From contig JAPHRD010000114.1 in NCBI GenBank assembly GCA_026196225.1, forward strand, positions 1 through 33,400: a stretch of DNA of 33,400 nt, in the 5' to 3' direction. Shown piece by piece: positions 17,400 through 25,546 of this stretch (position 1 is the stretch's first letter; each line of letters begins with the position of its first letter). The notes under the pieces were generated by a model. The model did no database searches, was not told where the DNA came from, and worked only from the letters and a program-made list of their open reading frames with translations. The position numbers and the translations under genes are program-made. Source of the stretch: Motiliproteus sp. (GTDB taxonomy: Bacteria > Pseudomonadota > Gammaproteobacteria > Pseudomonadales > Balneatricaceae).

Positions 17400-18340
17400 G
17401 CATCCCCCTTCTGTGTTTGGCCAAACCAGGTTTCATTGAAACAGCTATGCAGGTCGTTCAGCTCCAATTGCAATTGATTGAGGTAGTCACGAAACTCCTC
17501 ACCCAATGGTTGGTGATCATCCAGTACATAGCGGTATTTAAGGATTCGATCTAAGTGTTTGCCGACAGCACGCCCATTGGGCAGAGTTTCTACAGCACTC
17601 AGCATGTGGCTGAGGCAGAAATGCAGGCTGCGGGGGAAATGGGAGTCTTCCAACAGGAATGCGGCCACTTCGGTAGCGCTAACCGCACTGCGCATGGTGC
17701 GCCGATAGTTCATATCAGCGCTACTGGAACGTAAAACGTTACCCCAGATAACCTGATTGATCTGCAAGCGTGTATCAGACTCCCCTTCAATCTGGGCAGC
17801 AGTGCCGGCGTCCAGCAAGCGGGTGACCATGTCAGCCCGTTCCAGGTTGCGTCCTAAACGGAGGAATTGCCATGATGCATCGCGACTCATGGTTCCGATC
17901 AACAGGCCATTAATTTGCTGGCATCCCTTAATCAATTGATCGAGAAAGCGATGACGACCACTACGATTAATACCCTGCTGAATATTATCCTTGGCGAAGA
18001 TATGAAGCTCGTTGACTAACTCCCATGTATCTTGCGGCAATACGTCACGGGTTGTTCGCACGTTTTCACGTAGCATCCACAGGGCTGAAAGCATTGACGA
18101 TGGGTTGGTGTCATCAGCCAGCAGAAACTTCACTACGTTGCGTTCATCCTGCACCCGATAGCGTTCCTGATACAGTTTCTCAGCGCTGTTCAGTGTTACC
18201 AGGTTATACCAGCTGATATCGATCTCCCGAGGTAGATCAAACAGCAAGCTGTCATAGACGCTAACCAGACGGGCGGTGTTCTCAACCCGTTCCAAATAGC
18301 GTGCGGTCCAATAAAGCCGCTCGGCAACTTTTGATAACAT
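17396..18340 (-). CDS. Alpha-E (DUF403) domain protein
   Basis: All-helical protein of 314 aa. It begins MLSKVAERLYWTARYLERVENTARL, the characteristic opening of alpha-E proteins, in which Trp, Tyr, Glu and Arg of the LYW..RY.ER.E pattern are conserved. No enzymatic activity has been assigned to the family. It nearly always accompanies circularly permuted ATP-grasp genes and is thought to act with them. It overlaps the ATP-grasp gene upstream by one base (TGATG) and the DUF2126 gene downstream by 4 bp (ATGA), so the three genes are tightly coupled. Its counterpart in the second set is fused to the ATP-grasp domain, which supports a physical complex between the two in this set as well. Confidence 0.92.
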   Translation of the reverse strand: MLSKVAERLYWTARYLERVENTARLVSVYDSLLFDLPREIDISWYNLVTLNSAEKLYQERYRVQDERNVVKFLLADDTNPSSMLSALWMLRENVRTTRDVLPQDTWELVNELHIFAKDNIQQGINRSGRHRFLDQLIKGCQQINGLLIGTMSRDASWQFLRLGRNLERADMVTRLLDAGTAAQIEGESDTRLQINQVIWGNVLRSSSADMNYRRTMRSAVSATEVAAFLLEDSHFPRSLHFCLSHMLSAVETLPNGRAVGKHLDRILKYRYVLDDHQPLGEEFRDYLNQLQLELNDLHSCFNETWFGQTQKGDA

Positions 18341-19794
18341 CAGCAGCCCTCCCCGTTCACAATCCAGGTATCCTTACTGCCACCCCCTTGGGAAGAGTTG
18401 ACCACTAGCGAGCCTTTCTTCATCGCTACCCGCGTTAATCCCCCGGTGGTGACATAACTGTCTTTGGCCTGGAGTACAAACGGGCGCAGATCCAAATGAC
18501 GAGGCTCCAGCTTGCCTTTGCCCACCAGCGTCGGTGCCGTCGATAAACTCAGGGTGGGTTGGGCAATATAGTTGCGGGGGTTTTTCTTGATCAGTTTGGC
18601 AAATTGCGCCTGCTCTTTCTTGGTAGAGTGAGGCCCGATCAGCATGCCGTAACCACCGGATTCGTTGGCCGGTTTCACCACCAGCTCATCCAGATGATCC
18701 AACACATACTGACGCTGCTCGGGGTCGTCACAAAGGAAGGTTTCAACGTTCGAAATCAACGGTTCTTCATTGAGGTAGTAGCGAATAATTTCAGGCACGT
18801 AAGCGTAGACCACCTTGTCGTCCGCAACCCCTGCCCCCGGTGCGTTTGCCAGCGCCACCTTGCCAGCCTGCCAGGCCCGCATTAGTCCGGGTACACCCAG
18901 CACCGAATCTTTTTGGAAAACTTCAGGATCAAGGAACAGATCATCGATACGCCGGTAGATAACATCGACCCTTTCCAGGCCGGCGATGGTGCGCATATAT
19001 ACACAATCATCCTTGCCTACCACCAAGTCACTGCCCTCCACCAATTCTGCTCCCATCTGCTGGGCCAGAAAAGCATGCTCAAAATAAGCCGAATTAAAAA
19101 TACCAGGGGTCAGTACGACAATTTCCGGGCGTTTAATCCGTCGGGGAGAAAGGGAAACCAGGGTATCAAACAGACGCGCCGGATAATCATCCACCGGCTT
19201 GATGTCCCCTTTCTCGAACAGTTCAGGCAGCACCCGTTTGGTAATGGCACGATTTTCCAGCATGTAAGCAACACCGGAAGGCACCCTCAGGTTGTCCTCA
19301 AGCACGTAAAACTGACCGTCTGCATCCCTTACCAGATCAGTACCGCAAATATGAGCCCAGACGCCGTGAGCCGGTTTGATACCCACGCACTCAGGACGAT
19401 AGTTCTTAGACTTCAAGACGATATGACCGGGAATGATGCCGTCTTTGATGATCTCCTGTTTATCGTAGAGATCAGCAATAAACATGTTTAGCGCCTTCAG
19501 ACGCTGCTTAAGACCTTCGGCAGTCTGCTGCCACTGACTAGCGGCGATGGTGCGCGGGACGATATCGAAGGGCCAGGCCCGGTCAATATTGCCTTCCTCG
19601 GAATAGACAGTGAAACTTACCCCCATCTCCTGGATGGTCGCCTCGGCCATCTGCCGTCGTGTTTCCAACTCATTTTCATCGAGCGAATGCAGATATTCGA
19701 GTAAGTTGTATGCGGGTTTTCTGGGTTTACCTTTTGTGCCTATAAGCTCATCAAAGTGAACCCCGGTGTCATACTGTTTCCATTGGATCGACAT
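18340..19794 (-). CDS. Circularly permuted ATP-grasp amidoligase-like protein
   Basis: Stand-alone ATP-grasp protein (DUF404/DUF407 type) of 484 aa, a usual length. Motifs include YVLEDNLRVPSGVAYMLENR (about 170-190), FNSAYFEHAFLAQQMGAELVEGSDL, GLERVDVIYRRIDDLFLDP and ELVVKPANESGGYGM (about 365-380). The last is a plausible nucleotide-binding lysine and glycine-rich loop. It is the first gene of the leftward cluster and follows a sigma-54 promoter match. It presumably activates a carboxylate for amide-bond formation in concert with the alpha-E and DUF2126/transglutaminase proteins. The product of the pathway is unknown; assignment to peptide synthesis or protein modification is a prediction from gene neighbourhoods. 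Confidence 0.93.
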   Translation of the reverse strand: MSIQWKQYDTGVHFDELIGTKGKPRKPAYNLLEYLHSLDENELETRRQMAEATIQEMGVSFTVYSEEGNIDRAWPFDIVPRTIAASQWQQTAEGLKQRLKALNMFIADLYDKQEIIKDGIIPGHIVLKSKNYRPECVGIKPAHGVWAHICGTDLVRDADGQFYVLEDNLRVPSGVAYMLENRAITKRVLPELFEKGDIKPVDDYPARLFDTLVSLSPRRIKRPEIVVLTPGIFNSAYFEHAFLAQQMGAELVEGSDLVVGKDDCVYMRTIAGLERVDVIYRRIDDLFLDPEVFQKDSVLGVPGLMRAWQAGKVALANAPGAGVADDKVVYAYVPEIIRYYLNEEPLISNVETFLCDDPEQRQYVLDHLDELVVKPANESGGYGMLIGPHSTKKEQAQFAKLIKKNPRNYIAQPTLSLSTAPTLVGKGKLEPRHLDLRPFVLQAKDSYVTTGGLTRVAMKKGSLVVNSSQGGGSKDTWIVNGEGC

Positions 19795-19847
19795 GTGGAA
19801 GCGGTCTCTATCTGGTATTAGCGGTCCCGATCTCCACAGTCACTTTA

Positions 19848-19864
19848 TGCCCATTTTTGGTGCA
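19848..19864. promoter_or_regulatory. NtrC-like dyad in the ATP-grasp leader
   Basis: TGCCCATTTTTGGTGCA resembles the NtrC site TGCAC(C/T)-N-GGTGCA, with one perfect half (GGTGCA) and one partial half (TGC). It lies downstream of the predicted start site, which is unusual for an enhancer, so the match may be chance. Confidence 0.25.
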
Positions 19865-19886
19865 CGCCGCGCTGCGTTGATTCCCC

Positions 19887-19916
19887 AGAGCGCACAAACA
19901 GCCCGAATTGTGCTCT
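19887..19916 (-). promoter_or_regulatory. Hairpin at the predicted 5' end of the ATP-grasp transcript
   Basis: AGAGC-g-CACAA pairs with TTGTGCTCT, giving about 10 bp with one bulged G and a 10-base loop. It begins within a few bases of the start site expected from the sigma-54 match. It may stabilise the messenger or act as a protein site. Confidence 0.35.
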
Positions 19917-19928
19917 CTAGTAGGTACT

Positions 19929-19947
19929 GAGCAATAACCAGGCCAAT
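19929..19947 (-). promoter_or_regulatory. Sigma-54 (-24/-12) promoter for the ATP-grasp/alpha-E cluster
   Basis: On the minus strand TTGGCCTGGTTATTGCTC matches TGGCACG-N4-TTGCW. TGGC, the G at the seventh position and TTGCT are exact, and GG (19944-19943) and GC (19932-19931) are 10 bases apart. Transcription would begin near 19920 and run into the ATP-grasp gene at 19794. It lies in the only sizeable gap upstream of the cluster. Confidence 0.6.
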
Positions 19948-19985
19948 CTAAGAGAGTTGTGTGACAGAGAGTGTATTAGAAATAA

Positions 19986-20426
19986 TCAGAAAATAAGCTG
20001 CCAGAGCACCTTAAAGATACTCAGCGACCCCTCCTCCTGAACCAGTCTCATCTGAAATTGAAACAGGCTCGCCACCCCCATCAAGGTACCGATGGAAACG
20101 ATCAGCGTGTAGGTATTCTGCAAGCGTTTTCCAGACTTCACTTCATCAATAAAGTCTTCTGCCAAGGTGTAGATAAAGCGGATGCTCGTAGCCAATAGCA
20201 TCACAAATGCCAGCGACAGCCAGTCGCCGTTATCGCCAAACCACTGTTTTCCCAGCTGGTCGATCTCTGCGTAACAGGCCGCGCACAGTATCAGCGCTGC
20301 ACCCAGGCTACTGATCATTCGGGCAAACTGACGAAATAGTAGAACCGGATAGAACAGAGCCTTGTCCTGCTCAGACAGTTCCAGTTCTTGGTCATCATTG
20401 GATTGATTGAATTGTTGTAACGACAT
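19986..20426 (-). CDS. Small integral membrane protein of unknown function
   Basis: I do not recognise this 146-aa protein. An acidic N-terminal tail of about 25 residues precedes three hydrophobic segments, about 36-53 (MISSLGAALILCAACYAE), 68-90 (WLSLAFVMLLATSIRFIYTLAED) and 105-123 (YTLIVSIGTLMGVASLFQF). The ribosome-binding site GGAG lies seven bases before the ATG, inside the arm of a predicted hairpin. The gene sits between the thioesterase gene and the sigma-54 promoter of the ATP-grasp cluster, all on the same strand. The promoter lies downstream of its stop, so it is probably not part of the cluster's main transcript. Confidence 0.7.
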   Translation of the reverse strand: MSLQQFNQSNDDQELELSEQDKALFYPVLLFRQFARMISSLGAALILCAACYAEIDQLGKQWFGDNGDWLSLAFVMLLATSIRFIYTLAEDFIDEVKSGKRLQNTYTLIVSIGTLMGVASLFQFQMRLVQEEGSLSIFKVLWQLIF

Positions 20427-20428
20427 GC

Positions 20429-20458
20429 TGACTCTCCGTTGCGTTTAACGGTGAGTCA
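20429..20458 (-). promoter_or_regulatory. Hairpin sequestering the ribosome-binding site of the small membrane protein
   Basis: GACTC-A-CCGTT-AAACGC-AACGG-A-GAGTC on the minus strand makes two 5-bp helices separated by one A/A mismatch; a further A-T pair closes the base. The 3' arm contains the CGGAGAG ribosome-binding region directly before the ATG at 20426. Confidence 0.5.
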
Positions 20459-20516
20459 CATGATTAGAAGGAGGGGTTCATCCTTACGCTGGTTTCAGAA
20501 AACAGCAGCGACAGAA

Positions 20517-21077
20517 TTAGGATTTATAGAGTTTGCAGTTTTCGCCTTCGAGCTTGTTGATCTCTTTGATCATATCCAGCTCTTTCTTAATCTTACTCAT
20601 CTCCAACCGATGTCCTCGCTTCAGCTCACGACGAATTTTGCCCTCTATAAAGCGCCGGATATCCTCTTCGGTTTCCAGGATCAGGCCGGGCATAGGCACC
20701 GGACGGCGAGACTCTTCATCGAGAGAAACCATAGTGAAGTAGGAGGTGTTGGTGTGCTTGACGATACCGTTTTTGAAATCCTCCGAGACTACCTTTATAC
20801 CGATCTCCATGGAGGAGTTACCCACGTAGTTAACGGAAGAGTACAGGGTTAACAGTTCACCCACCTCTACGGGATTTAAAAAGTCCACCGAATCTACTGA
20901 GGCAGTGACGCAATAGCCTTTGGCATGTGATGCAGCGCAGGTGTATGCGATTTTATCCATGAGCGACAAAATCACCCCGCCGTGTACCTTGCCGCCAAAA
21001 TTAGCATAGGAGGGAACCATTAGTTCCTTCAGTACCGTTTGTGATTCCTGAACTCGTTTAAACTCACCACCTGACAT
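20517..21077 (-). CDS. Hotdog-fold acyl-CoA thioesterase (YciA/BFIT-like)
   Basis: Hydrolyses acyl-CoA thioesters to free fatty acid and CoA; cytoplasmic. The 186-aa protein has the hotdog core at about residues 10-130. Motifs include ANFGGKVHGGVILSLMDKIAYTCA, with the conserved N-x-x-G-x-x-x-G-G pattern and the acidic residue of the hotdog helix (here Asp in LMDK), followed by VDFLNPVEVGELLTLYSSVNYVG. A charged helical tail of about 50 residues (EEDIRRFIEGKIRRELKRGHRLEMSKIKKELD) extends past the core and may form a coiled coil. ATG 21077 has AGGA seven bases upstream. A GTG at 21125 would add 16 residues without support. The exact chain-length specificity is unknown. Confidence 0.88.
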   Translation of the reverse strand: MSGGEFKRVQESQTVLKELMVPSYANFGGKVHGGVILSLMDKIAYTCAASHAKGYCVTASVDSVDFLNPVEVGELLTLYSSVNYVGNSSMEIGIKVVSEDFKNGIVKHTNTSYFTMVSLDEESRRPVPMPGLILETEEDIRRFIEGKIRRELKRGHRLEMSKIKKELDMIKEINKLEGENCKLYKS

Positions 21078-21198
21078 GGTCACATCCTGATTTTCATTTT
21101 TGTATGAGGCTCGATCTTTCGGCACTATAGACTAAAGCCTAACCAAGAAAAACCGCGGAAACGTAATTCTATCGGCTAACCCCTGATCACAACTATGG

Positions 21199-21226
21199 TT
21201 GACCTTGGACAAGATTGCTCTACATT
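21199..21226 (+). promoter_or_regulatory. Possible sigma-70 promoter for the GGDEF-EAL gene
   Basis: TTGACC, 16 bases, TACATT. The -35 matches five of six consensus bases; the -10 is weak (four of six). It lies about 120 bp upstream of the GGDEF-EAL start on the same strand. Confidence 0.25.
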
Positions 21227-21347
21227 CAAAGGCTATTTGGCCCCTACTGCTGGCTTGTTTAGAGTGAATTACCTAGAATTTACCCAACCGTATCAGGGAT
21301 TGATGAAACCGATAGTTTGATAATTTTTAGCAAAATATTTCCTTAAA

Positions 21348-23591
21348 ATGATGCCCGCATTGGACATACGATTATCAAAGCCTCTTCTTCCCTGGCTCTT
21401 CGCAGCATTGGCGGGAACTGCCGCTGCCTTGGTTCTCTATGTCGTGGACCAGGCTGAACACCTCCGTTATGAACAATCCGTTCGCACTGAAACCCTTGAA
21501 GAACTGAGTCAGCTACGTGCCGACATCGAAAGTCGCCTCAATGCAGAGCTCCAGCTGTTTGCCGGTATGGTGGCCCATATCACCCTTCATCCGTCTATCA
21601 CCGTGAAGGAGATTCAGCAGCTAAGCGACACGCTGATGGAAAACAAAACCCTGGTGAGAAGCCTGGGTGTTTCCAAGCAGTTCACTATCTTCCACGTCCA
21701 TCCTATCGAAGGCAATGAAGCGGCTTTAGGACTGAACTACTTGGCCAATGACAGCCAAAGAGAACCAGTCTTGCGTGCGGTGGGAACACGTCAGGCGGTA
21801 CTGGCGGGCCCCATTGAATTGGTCCAGGGCGGCCAGGCATTGATCGGTCGATTACCCGTCTTCACCAAACCCAAGGATGACCGTTCCGAGGGTGACTTCT
21901 GGGGCTTGGTAAGTATCGTCATCGATCTGGATAAGCTCTATCAGGAGATTGGATTCGATAGCAACAAGCTCGGCATTAAAGTGGCCATACAGGGCCGTGA
22001 CGGCTTGGGACAGTTTGGTGACATATTCTACGGTGATACCACCATCTTTGAAGACAATGCTGACTACCTGGACCTGTCACTACCCGGGGGCCGTTGGCGC
22101 ATAGCCGCCCAACCAACACAGCAGTTACTCAGCAGCATCCCCAATAGCAGCCAGATAGTCCATAGTCTGGGGGGAATCATCGTACTCCTGATCACCGCCG
22201 CGGCTTTTTTCCTGACCCGACAATTACAGCACCAAAAAGCGATTATCGAAGTACAGAAACAACACCGCGCAGAGATCTGGCATACCGCTACTCACGACCG
22301 CCTCACCGGACTACCCAACCGCCAGCTGTTTAACGAAGAGTTGGTTCACTTTATCGCCCTTGCCCAGCGCCAGGAAAACAAACTGGCGGTGCTGTTTTTG
22401 GATCTTGATAACTTTAAAGAGATTAACGATGCCTTCAGCCATCGAGTGGGTGATCTCTACCTCCAAGATTTTTCCAGTCGCTTAGCCAATATCACTCGGG
22501 AAACCGAGATCGTCGCCCGACTTGGCGGTGATGAATTTGCCATCGTTGCTATGGACATGGTTACCATCGACGAAGCTATCGCCCTAGCGGAGCGAATCAC
22601 CGAATTGGCGCTGCAGGAAATATCCATTGAGAACAACGCACTAAATACCGGCGTCAGCATCGGCATAGCGGTCTACCCAGAAGATGGTGATACCCCGGAG
22701 ACTCTGGTCCAGCACGCTGATCTGGCTATGTACGGTGCAAAAAACAGTGCCCTTGGCAGCTACGCCTTCTTTGAGCAGCGAATGAATCAAGAAGTGCAAG
22801 AGCGTAAACAGCTGGTGGACGATATGCGCCGGGGGATGGATAACAACGAATTTAATCTGGTCTACCAACCGATTATCGATATTGAGCGCTCAGAAGTGAT
22901 CGGTCTGGAAGCCCTGGCCCGCTGGAATCAGCCCCAACGAGGTATGGTTTCTCCAGCCGTGTTTATTCCCGCCGCAGAAACTTCGGGACTGATTCTGCCC
23001 TTTGGCGAGTGGTCAACCATGCAGGCAGCCAAGGATATAGCCGAAAAGCTGCAATGCCAGCAATCGGGGATTTCCGTTTCCCTCAATCTCTCACCTATCC
23101 AGCTCCATCGCGGCGACCCGAAAGCGCTGGTTGACCGAGTATTGAAACTGACCGATATCGATCCCCATCAACTGGATATCGAGATTACCGAAAGCGCCAT
23201 TCTCGAAGATGTCGCCCGTGCTACCAAGATTGTAACGGAGCTGCGCCTGCGGGGCGTTTCGGTCACCATCGATGATTTCGGGACCGGCTACTCTTCTCTG
23301 TCCCACCTGCAACAGCTGCCCGTCACACGTATCAAAATTGACACATCCTTTGTTCAGAAAATTGGTATCGATGAACAGAGTGAAGCCATCGTTAAAGCGA
23401 TGCTTTTCCTGGCAAACACCTTAAAAATCCGAGTGACGGCAGAGGGAGTCGAAACAGCAGAGCAACTGCAGTTCCTGAAAGAGTTCGGCTGCTGCGAAAT
23501 CCAGGGGTATTACTTTTCCAAACCCTTAACGGTAGAAAAGGCCTGCGAGTTTGTCGGTAACTTTTCCCTAGCGAACGTAATCGGCGATTAA
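21348..23591 (+). CDS. Membrane CHASE-GGDEF-EAL cyclic-di-GMP signalling protein
   Basis: Inner-membrane protein of 747 aa with domains in the order helix 1 (about 13-31), a periplasmic CHASE-type sensor (about 45-260), helix 2 (about 271-290), GGDEF (about 310-475) and EAL (about 485-740). The synthase motif is intact (GGDEF, 393-397). The product-inhibition site, normally RxxD five residues before, reads RETE, so feedback inhibition may be lost. The EAL domain keeps EALARW (521-526), LNLSP and DDFGTGYSSL, so phosphodiesterase activity is also plausible. Whether synthesis or breakdown dominates cannot be told from sequence. No strong ribosome-binding site precedes the tandem ATGATG start. 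Its last 24 bases overlap the end of the convergent TRAP-type gene. Confidence 0.95.
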   Translation: MMPALDIRLSKPLLPWLFAALAGTAAALVLYVVDQAEHLRYEQSVRTETLEELSQLRADIESRLNAELQLFAGMVAHITLHPSITVKEIQQLSDTLMENKTLVRSLGVSKQFTIFHVHPIEGNEAALGLNYLANDSQREPVLRAVGTRQAVLAGPIELVQGGQALIGRLPVFTKPKDDRSEGDFWGLVSIVIDLDKLYQEIGFDSNKLGIKVAIQGRDGLGQFGDIFYGDTTIFEDNADYLDLSLPGGRWRIAAQPTQQLLSSIPNSSQIVHSLGGIIVLLITAAAFFLTRQLQHQKAIIEVQKQHRAEIWHTATHDRLTGLPNRQLFNEELVHFIALAQRQENKLAVLFLDLDNFKEINDAFSHRVGDLYLQDFSSRLANITRETEIVARLGGDEFAIVAMDMVTIDEAIALAERITELALQEISIENNALNTGVSIGIAVYPEDGDTPETLVQHADLAMYGAKNSALGSYAFFEQRMNQEVQERKQLVDDMRRGMDNNEFNLVYQPIIDIERSEVIGLEALARWNQPQRGMVSPAVFIPAAETSGLILPFGEWSTMQAAKDIAEKLQCQQSGISVSLNLSPIQLHRGDPKALVDRVLKLTDIDPHQLDIEITESAILEDVARATKIVTELRLRGVSVTIDDFGTGYSSLSHLQQLPVTRIKIDTSFVQKIGIDEQSEAIVKAMLFLANTLKIRVTAEGVETAEQLQFLKEFGCCEIQGYYFSKPLTVEKACEFVGNFSLANVIGD

Positions 23592-24548
23592 CTGAGCGCC
23601 ATCCTGACCCGCCTTTTTGATCCACTTTGACACCAGCGTACTTCCCACCATCTGAAACTCTTCCAACAGACGAGGCTCAGGGGAGACGATGACTACTCCA
23701 TGCTCCTTCAGCACCTGTTTATGGAAAGCATGGCGTTCCTGACTGGCCTCAACTCCGCGCGCTTCAGCACGCTTTGCCACTTCGCGAACCTGCTCACGAA
23801 TCGCAGGAGAAAGCTTGTCAAAAGCCTGCTTGTTGACCACCACCATATTGCGGGGCAACCATGCTTGAAGATCATAGAAATAGCCAAAATTACGCCAGGC
23901 TTTAACCTCAACACCACCGGTTGATGAGGTAAACATCCCACCCAGATTCCCCTGACTCAGGGCGTCAGTGAGGTCGGCGTATTCGATCATATTGGCAACG
24001 CCGCCCACCATTTGGGCAAGCTGGTTAGTACTCTCGTTGTAAGTGCGAAAACTTCTACCCCGGAGGTCATCAACATCCTTAATCGGCTCACGCAGATACA
24101 ACCCCTGAGGTGGCCAGGGTACCGAGTAGAGCAACATCAAGCCATTGCGATTAAGTCTCTCATCGAAAAAAGGCCGGGAAACCCGGTACAGCTTGTCCGC
24201 TTTATGATAGGAATTTGCCAGGAATGGAACGGCGTCGATACTGTAGATAATATCTTCGGATAGTCGGGAAGAGACTAGCAGCTCCCCCGCCTCAAGCTGT
24301 CCGTTGGAAACCGCCATCCATATATCGGGATGACGAAACAGTTGCCCGTTGGGGTGAACCTCAATCTTTAACGCCCCATTGGTAACCCGCTCCACTTCCT
24401 GACTGAACCAAAGAATATTTTCGGTGTGGAAGTTGTGTTTCGGATAGGGCGAAGCCAACTGCCACTGCTGCGCCAGCGCAACGCCTGCATATCCCGTCAC
24501 CAAAAAAACAATTAAAAGAACTCTGATTTTACTCACTAAATTCGGCAC
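23568..24548 (-). CDS. Orphan TRAP-type (DctP family) solute-binding protein
   Basis: Periplasmic binding protein of about 326 aa. A signal peptide with hydrophobic core LLIVFLVTGYAGVALA is cleaved before QQWQLASPYP. The mature part shows DctP-family features: FSQEVERVTNGALKIEVHPNGQLF, the DVDDLRGRSFRTYN segment containing the conserved ligand-carboxylate-binding Arg, and the C-terminal KQAFDKLSPAIREQVREVA segment. The start at GTG 24548 is chosen because GAGAG lies six bases upstream. TTG 24566 and GTG 24536 are alternatives. No DctQ or DctM membrane genes are nearby, so it is either served by a distant transporter or acts in sensing. It is convergent and overlapping with the GGDEF-EAL gene, and divergent from the YebC paralog. 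Confidence 0.88.
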   Translation of the reverse strand: MPNLVSKIRVLLIVFLVTGYAGVALAQQWQLASPYPKHNFHTENILWFSQEVERVTNGALKIEVHPNGQLFRHPDIWMAVSNGQLEAGELLVSSRLSEDIIYSIDAVPFLANSYHKADKLYRVSRPFFDERLNRNGLMLLYSVPWPPQGLYLREPIKDVDDLRGRSFRTYNESTNQLAQMVGGVANMIEYADLTDALSQGNLGGMFTSSTGGVEVKAWRNFGYFYDLQAWLPRNMVVVNKQAFDKLSPAIREQVREVAKRAEARGVEASQERHAFHKQVLKEHGVVIVSPEPRLLEEFQMVGSTLVSKWIKKAGQDGAQLIADYVR

Positions 24549-24697
24549 TGGTGGCTCTCTTCCCAATTGAGTCTGTCAATGAAGCTATTCACGATTTCCG
24601 TAAAGGTTAGCATGGCTTTTATCAATCCGAAGGATGAATTTGCCACCAAGGTAAAATCCTATAACTTTCTAGAAACACAGAGAGATCTAATTAAACC

Positions 24698-24730
24698 CAG
24701 ATTGAAACCAACCAATATCCGATCAATCTG
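24698..24730. promoter_or_regulatory. Inverted repeat in the dctP/yebC-paralog divergent gap
   Basis: CAGATTG and CAATCTG are perfect 7-bp arms separated by 19 bases. The element lies in the 262-bp gap between the two divergent genes. It may be an operator. Otherwise the gap (24549-24810) holds nothing I can support. Confidence 0.3.
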
Positions 24731-24810
24731 CTCTAAGGTTGGACTTGATCCGAGACTCCTTAGTAAAATCACCCTATTTCACTCATCCAATATCGAACGG
24801 AACCGTATTT

Positions 24811-25527
24811 ATGGGCAGAGCCTACCAAAACCGTAAAGAGTCGATGGCAAAGACCTCGGACGCCAAAGCAAAGGTCTACAGCAAATATGGCCGCGAGATT
24901 TATGTCTGCGCCAAATCCGGTGGTGTAGAGCCCGATGGCAATCTAACTTTGCGTGGCTTGATCGAAAAAGCCAAAAAGGATCAGGTGCCTAGCCATGTCA
25001 TTGAGAAGGCCCTGGATAAAGCCAAAGGCGGTGCCGGTGAAGACTTCGCGGTGGCCCGCTACGAAGGTTTCGGTCCTGGAAGCTGCATGGTGATTATCGA
25101 CTGCCTGACCGATAACCCCAACCGCACCTTTGGTGATGTTCGCGCCTGTTTTACCAAAACCAAAACTAAAATCGGCACCCAGGGCAGTGTTAGCCACATG
25201 TTCGACCACAGCATCATCCTTGCCTTTAAACACGATGATGAAGAAGCAGTACTTGAAGCGCTGATGATGGCTGACGTGGACGTCACCGATATCGAGAACG
25301 AAAAGGGAGTAATTACAGTATTCGCTCCGAACACCGAATACGCTAAGGCCAAAACAGCCTTGGTTGAAAATTTTGGTGAGATTGATTTCGAAGTAGATGA
25401 GATCCAGTTCTTGGCCCAAAACACCACACCTATTTCTGCAGATGATCTGCCAATGTTCGAGAAATTCCTCGATATGTTGAACGATCTAGATGACGTTCAG
25501 AACGTCTTCCACAACGCCGAACTGTAA
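24811..25527 (+). CDS. YebC/PmpR family protein, YeeN-type paralog
   Basis: Protein of 238 aa, the length of E. coli YeeN. It begins [38 protein letters not shown], the YeeN-type N-terminus, and differs from the [14 protein letters not shown] start of canonical YebC encoded at 28499-29239. The shared body is recognisable: [58 protein letters not shown], and the C-terminal [15 protein letters not shown], which is nearly the same as in the other copy. Family members act on translation of difficult peptide stretches or have been described as transcription regulators; the role of this copy is unknown. ATG 24811 is chosen because the family start lies there. Confidence 0.9.
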   Translation: MGRAYQNRKESMAKTSDAKAKVYSKYGREIYVCAKSGGVEPDGNLTLRGLIEKAKKDQVPSHVIEKALDKAKGGAGEDFAVARYEGFGPGSCMVIIDCLTDNPNRTFGDVRACFTKTKTKIGTQGSVSHMFDHSIILAFKHDDEEAVLEALMMADVDVTDIENEKGVITVFAPNTEYAKAKTALVENFGEIDFEVDEIQFLAQNTTPISADDLPMFEKFLDMLNDLDDVQNVFHNAEL

Positions 25528-25546
25528 ATAAATTTAGTTCTGCACA

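Noticed and set aside
18913-19491. 192-codon frame antisense to the ATP-grasp gene
   Set aside because: Shadow frame inside a well-supported gene, no family features; the same holds for the long antisense frames at 3970-4521 and 24943-25419.
21203-21220. Sigma-54-like TTGGACAAGATTGC upstream of the GGDEF-EAL gene
   Set aside because: Only 8 bases between GG and GC.
24567-24836. 89-codon open frame between dctP-like and yebC-like genes
   Set aside because: No family resemblance, runs into the YebC-like gene in another frame, start lacks support.
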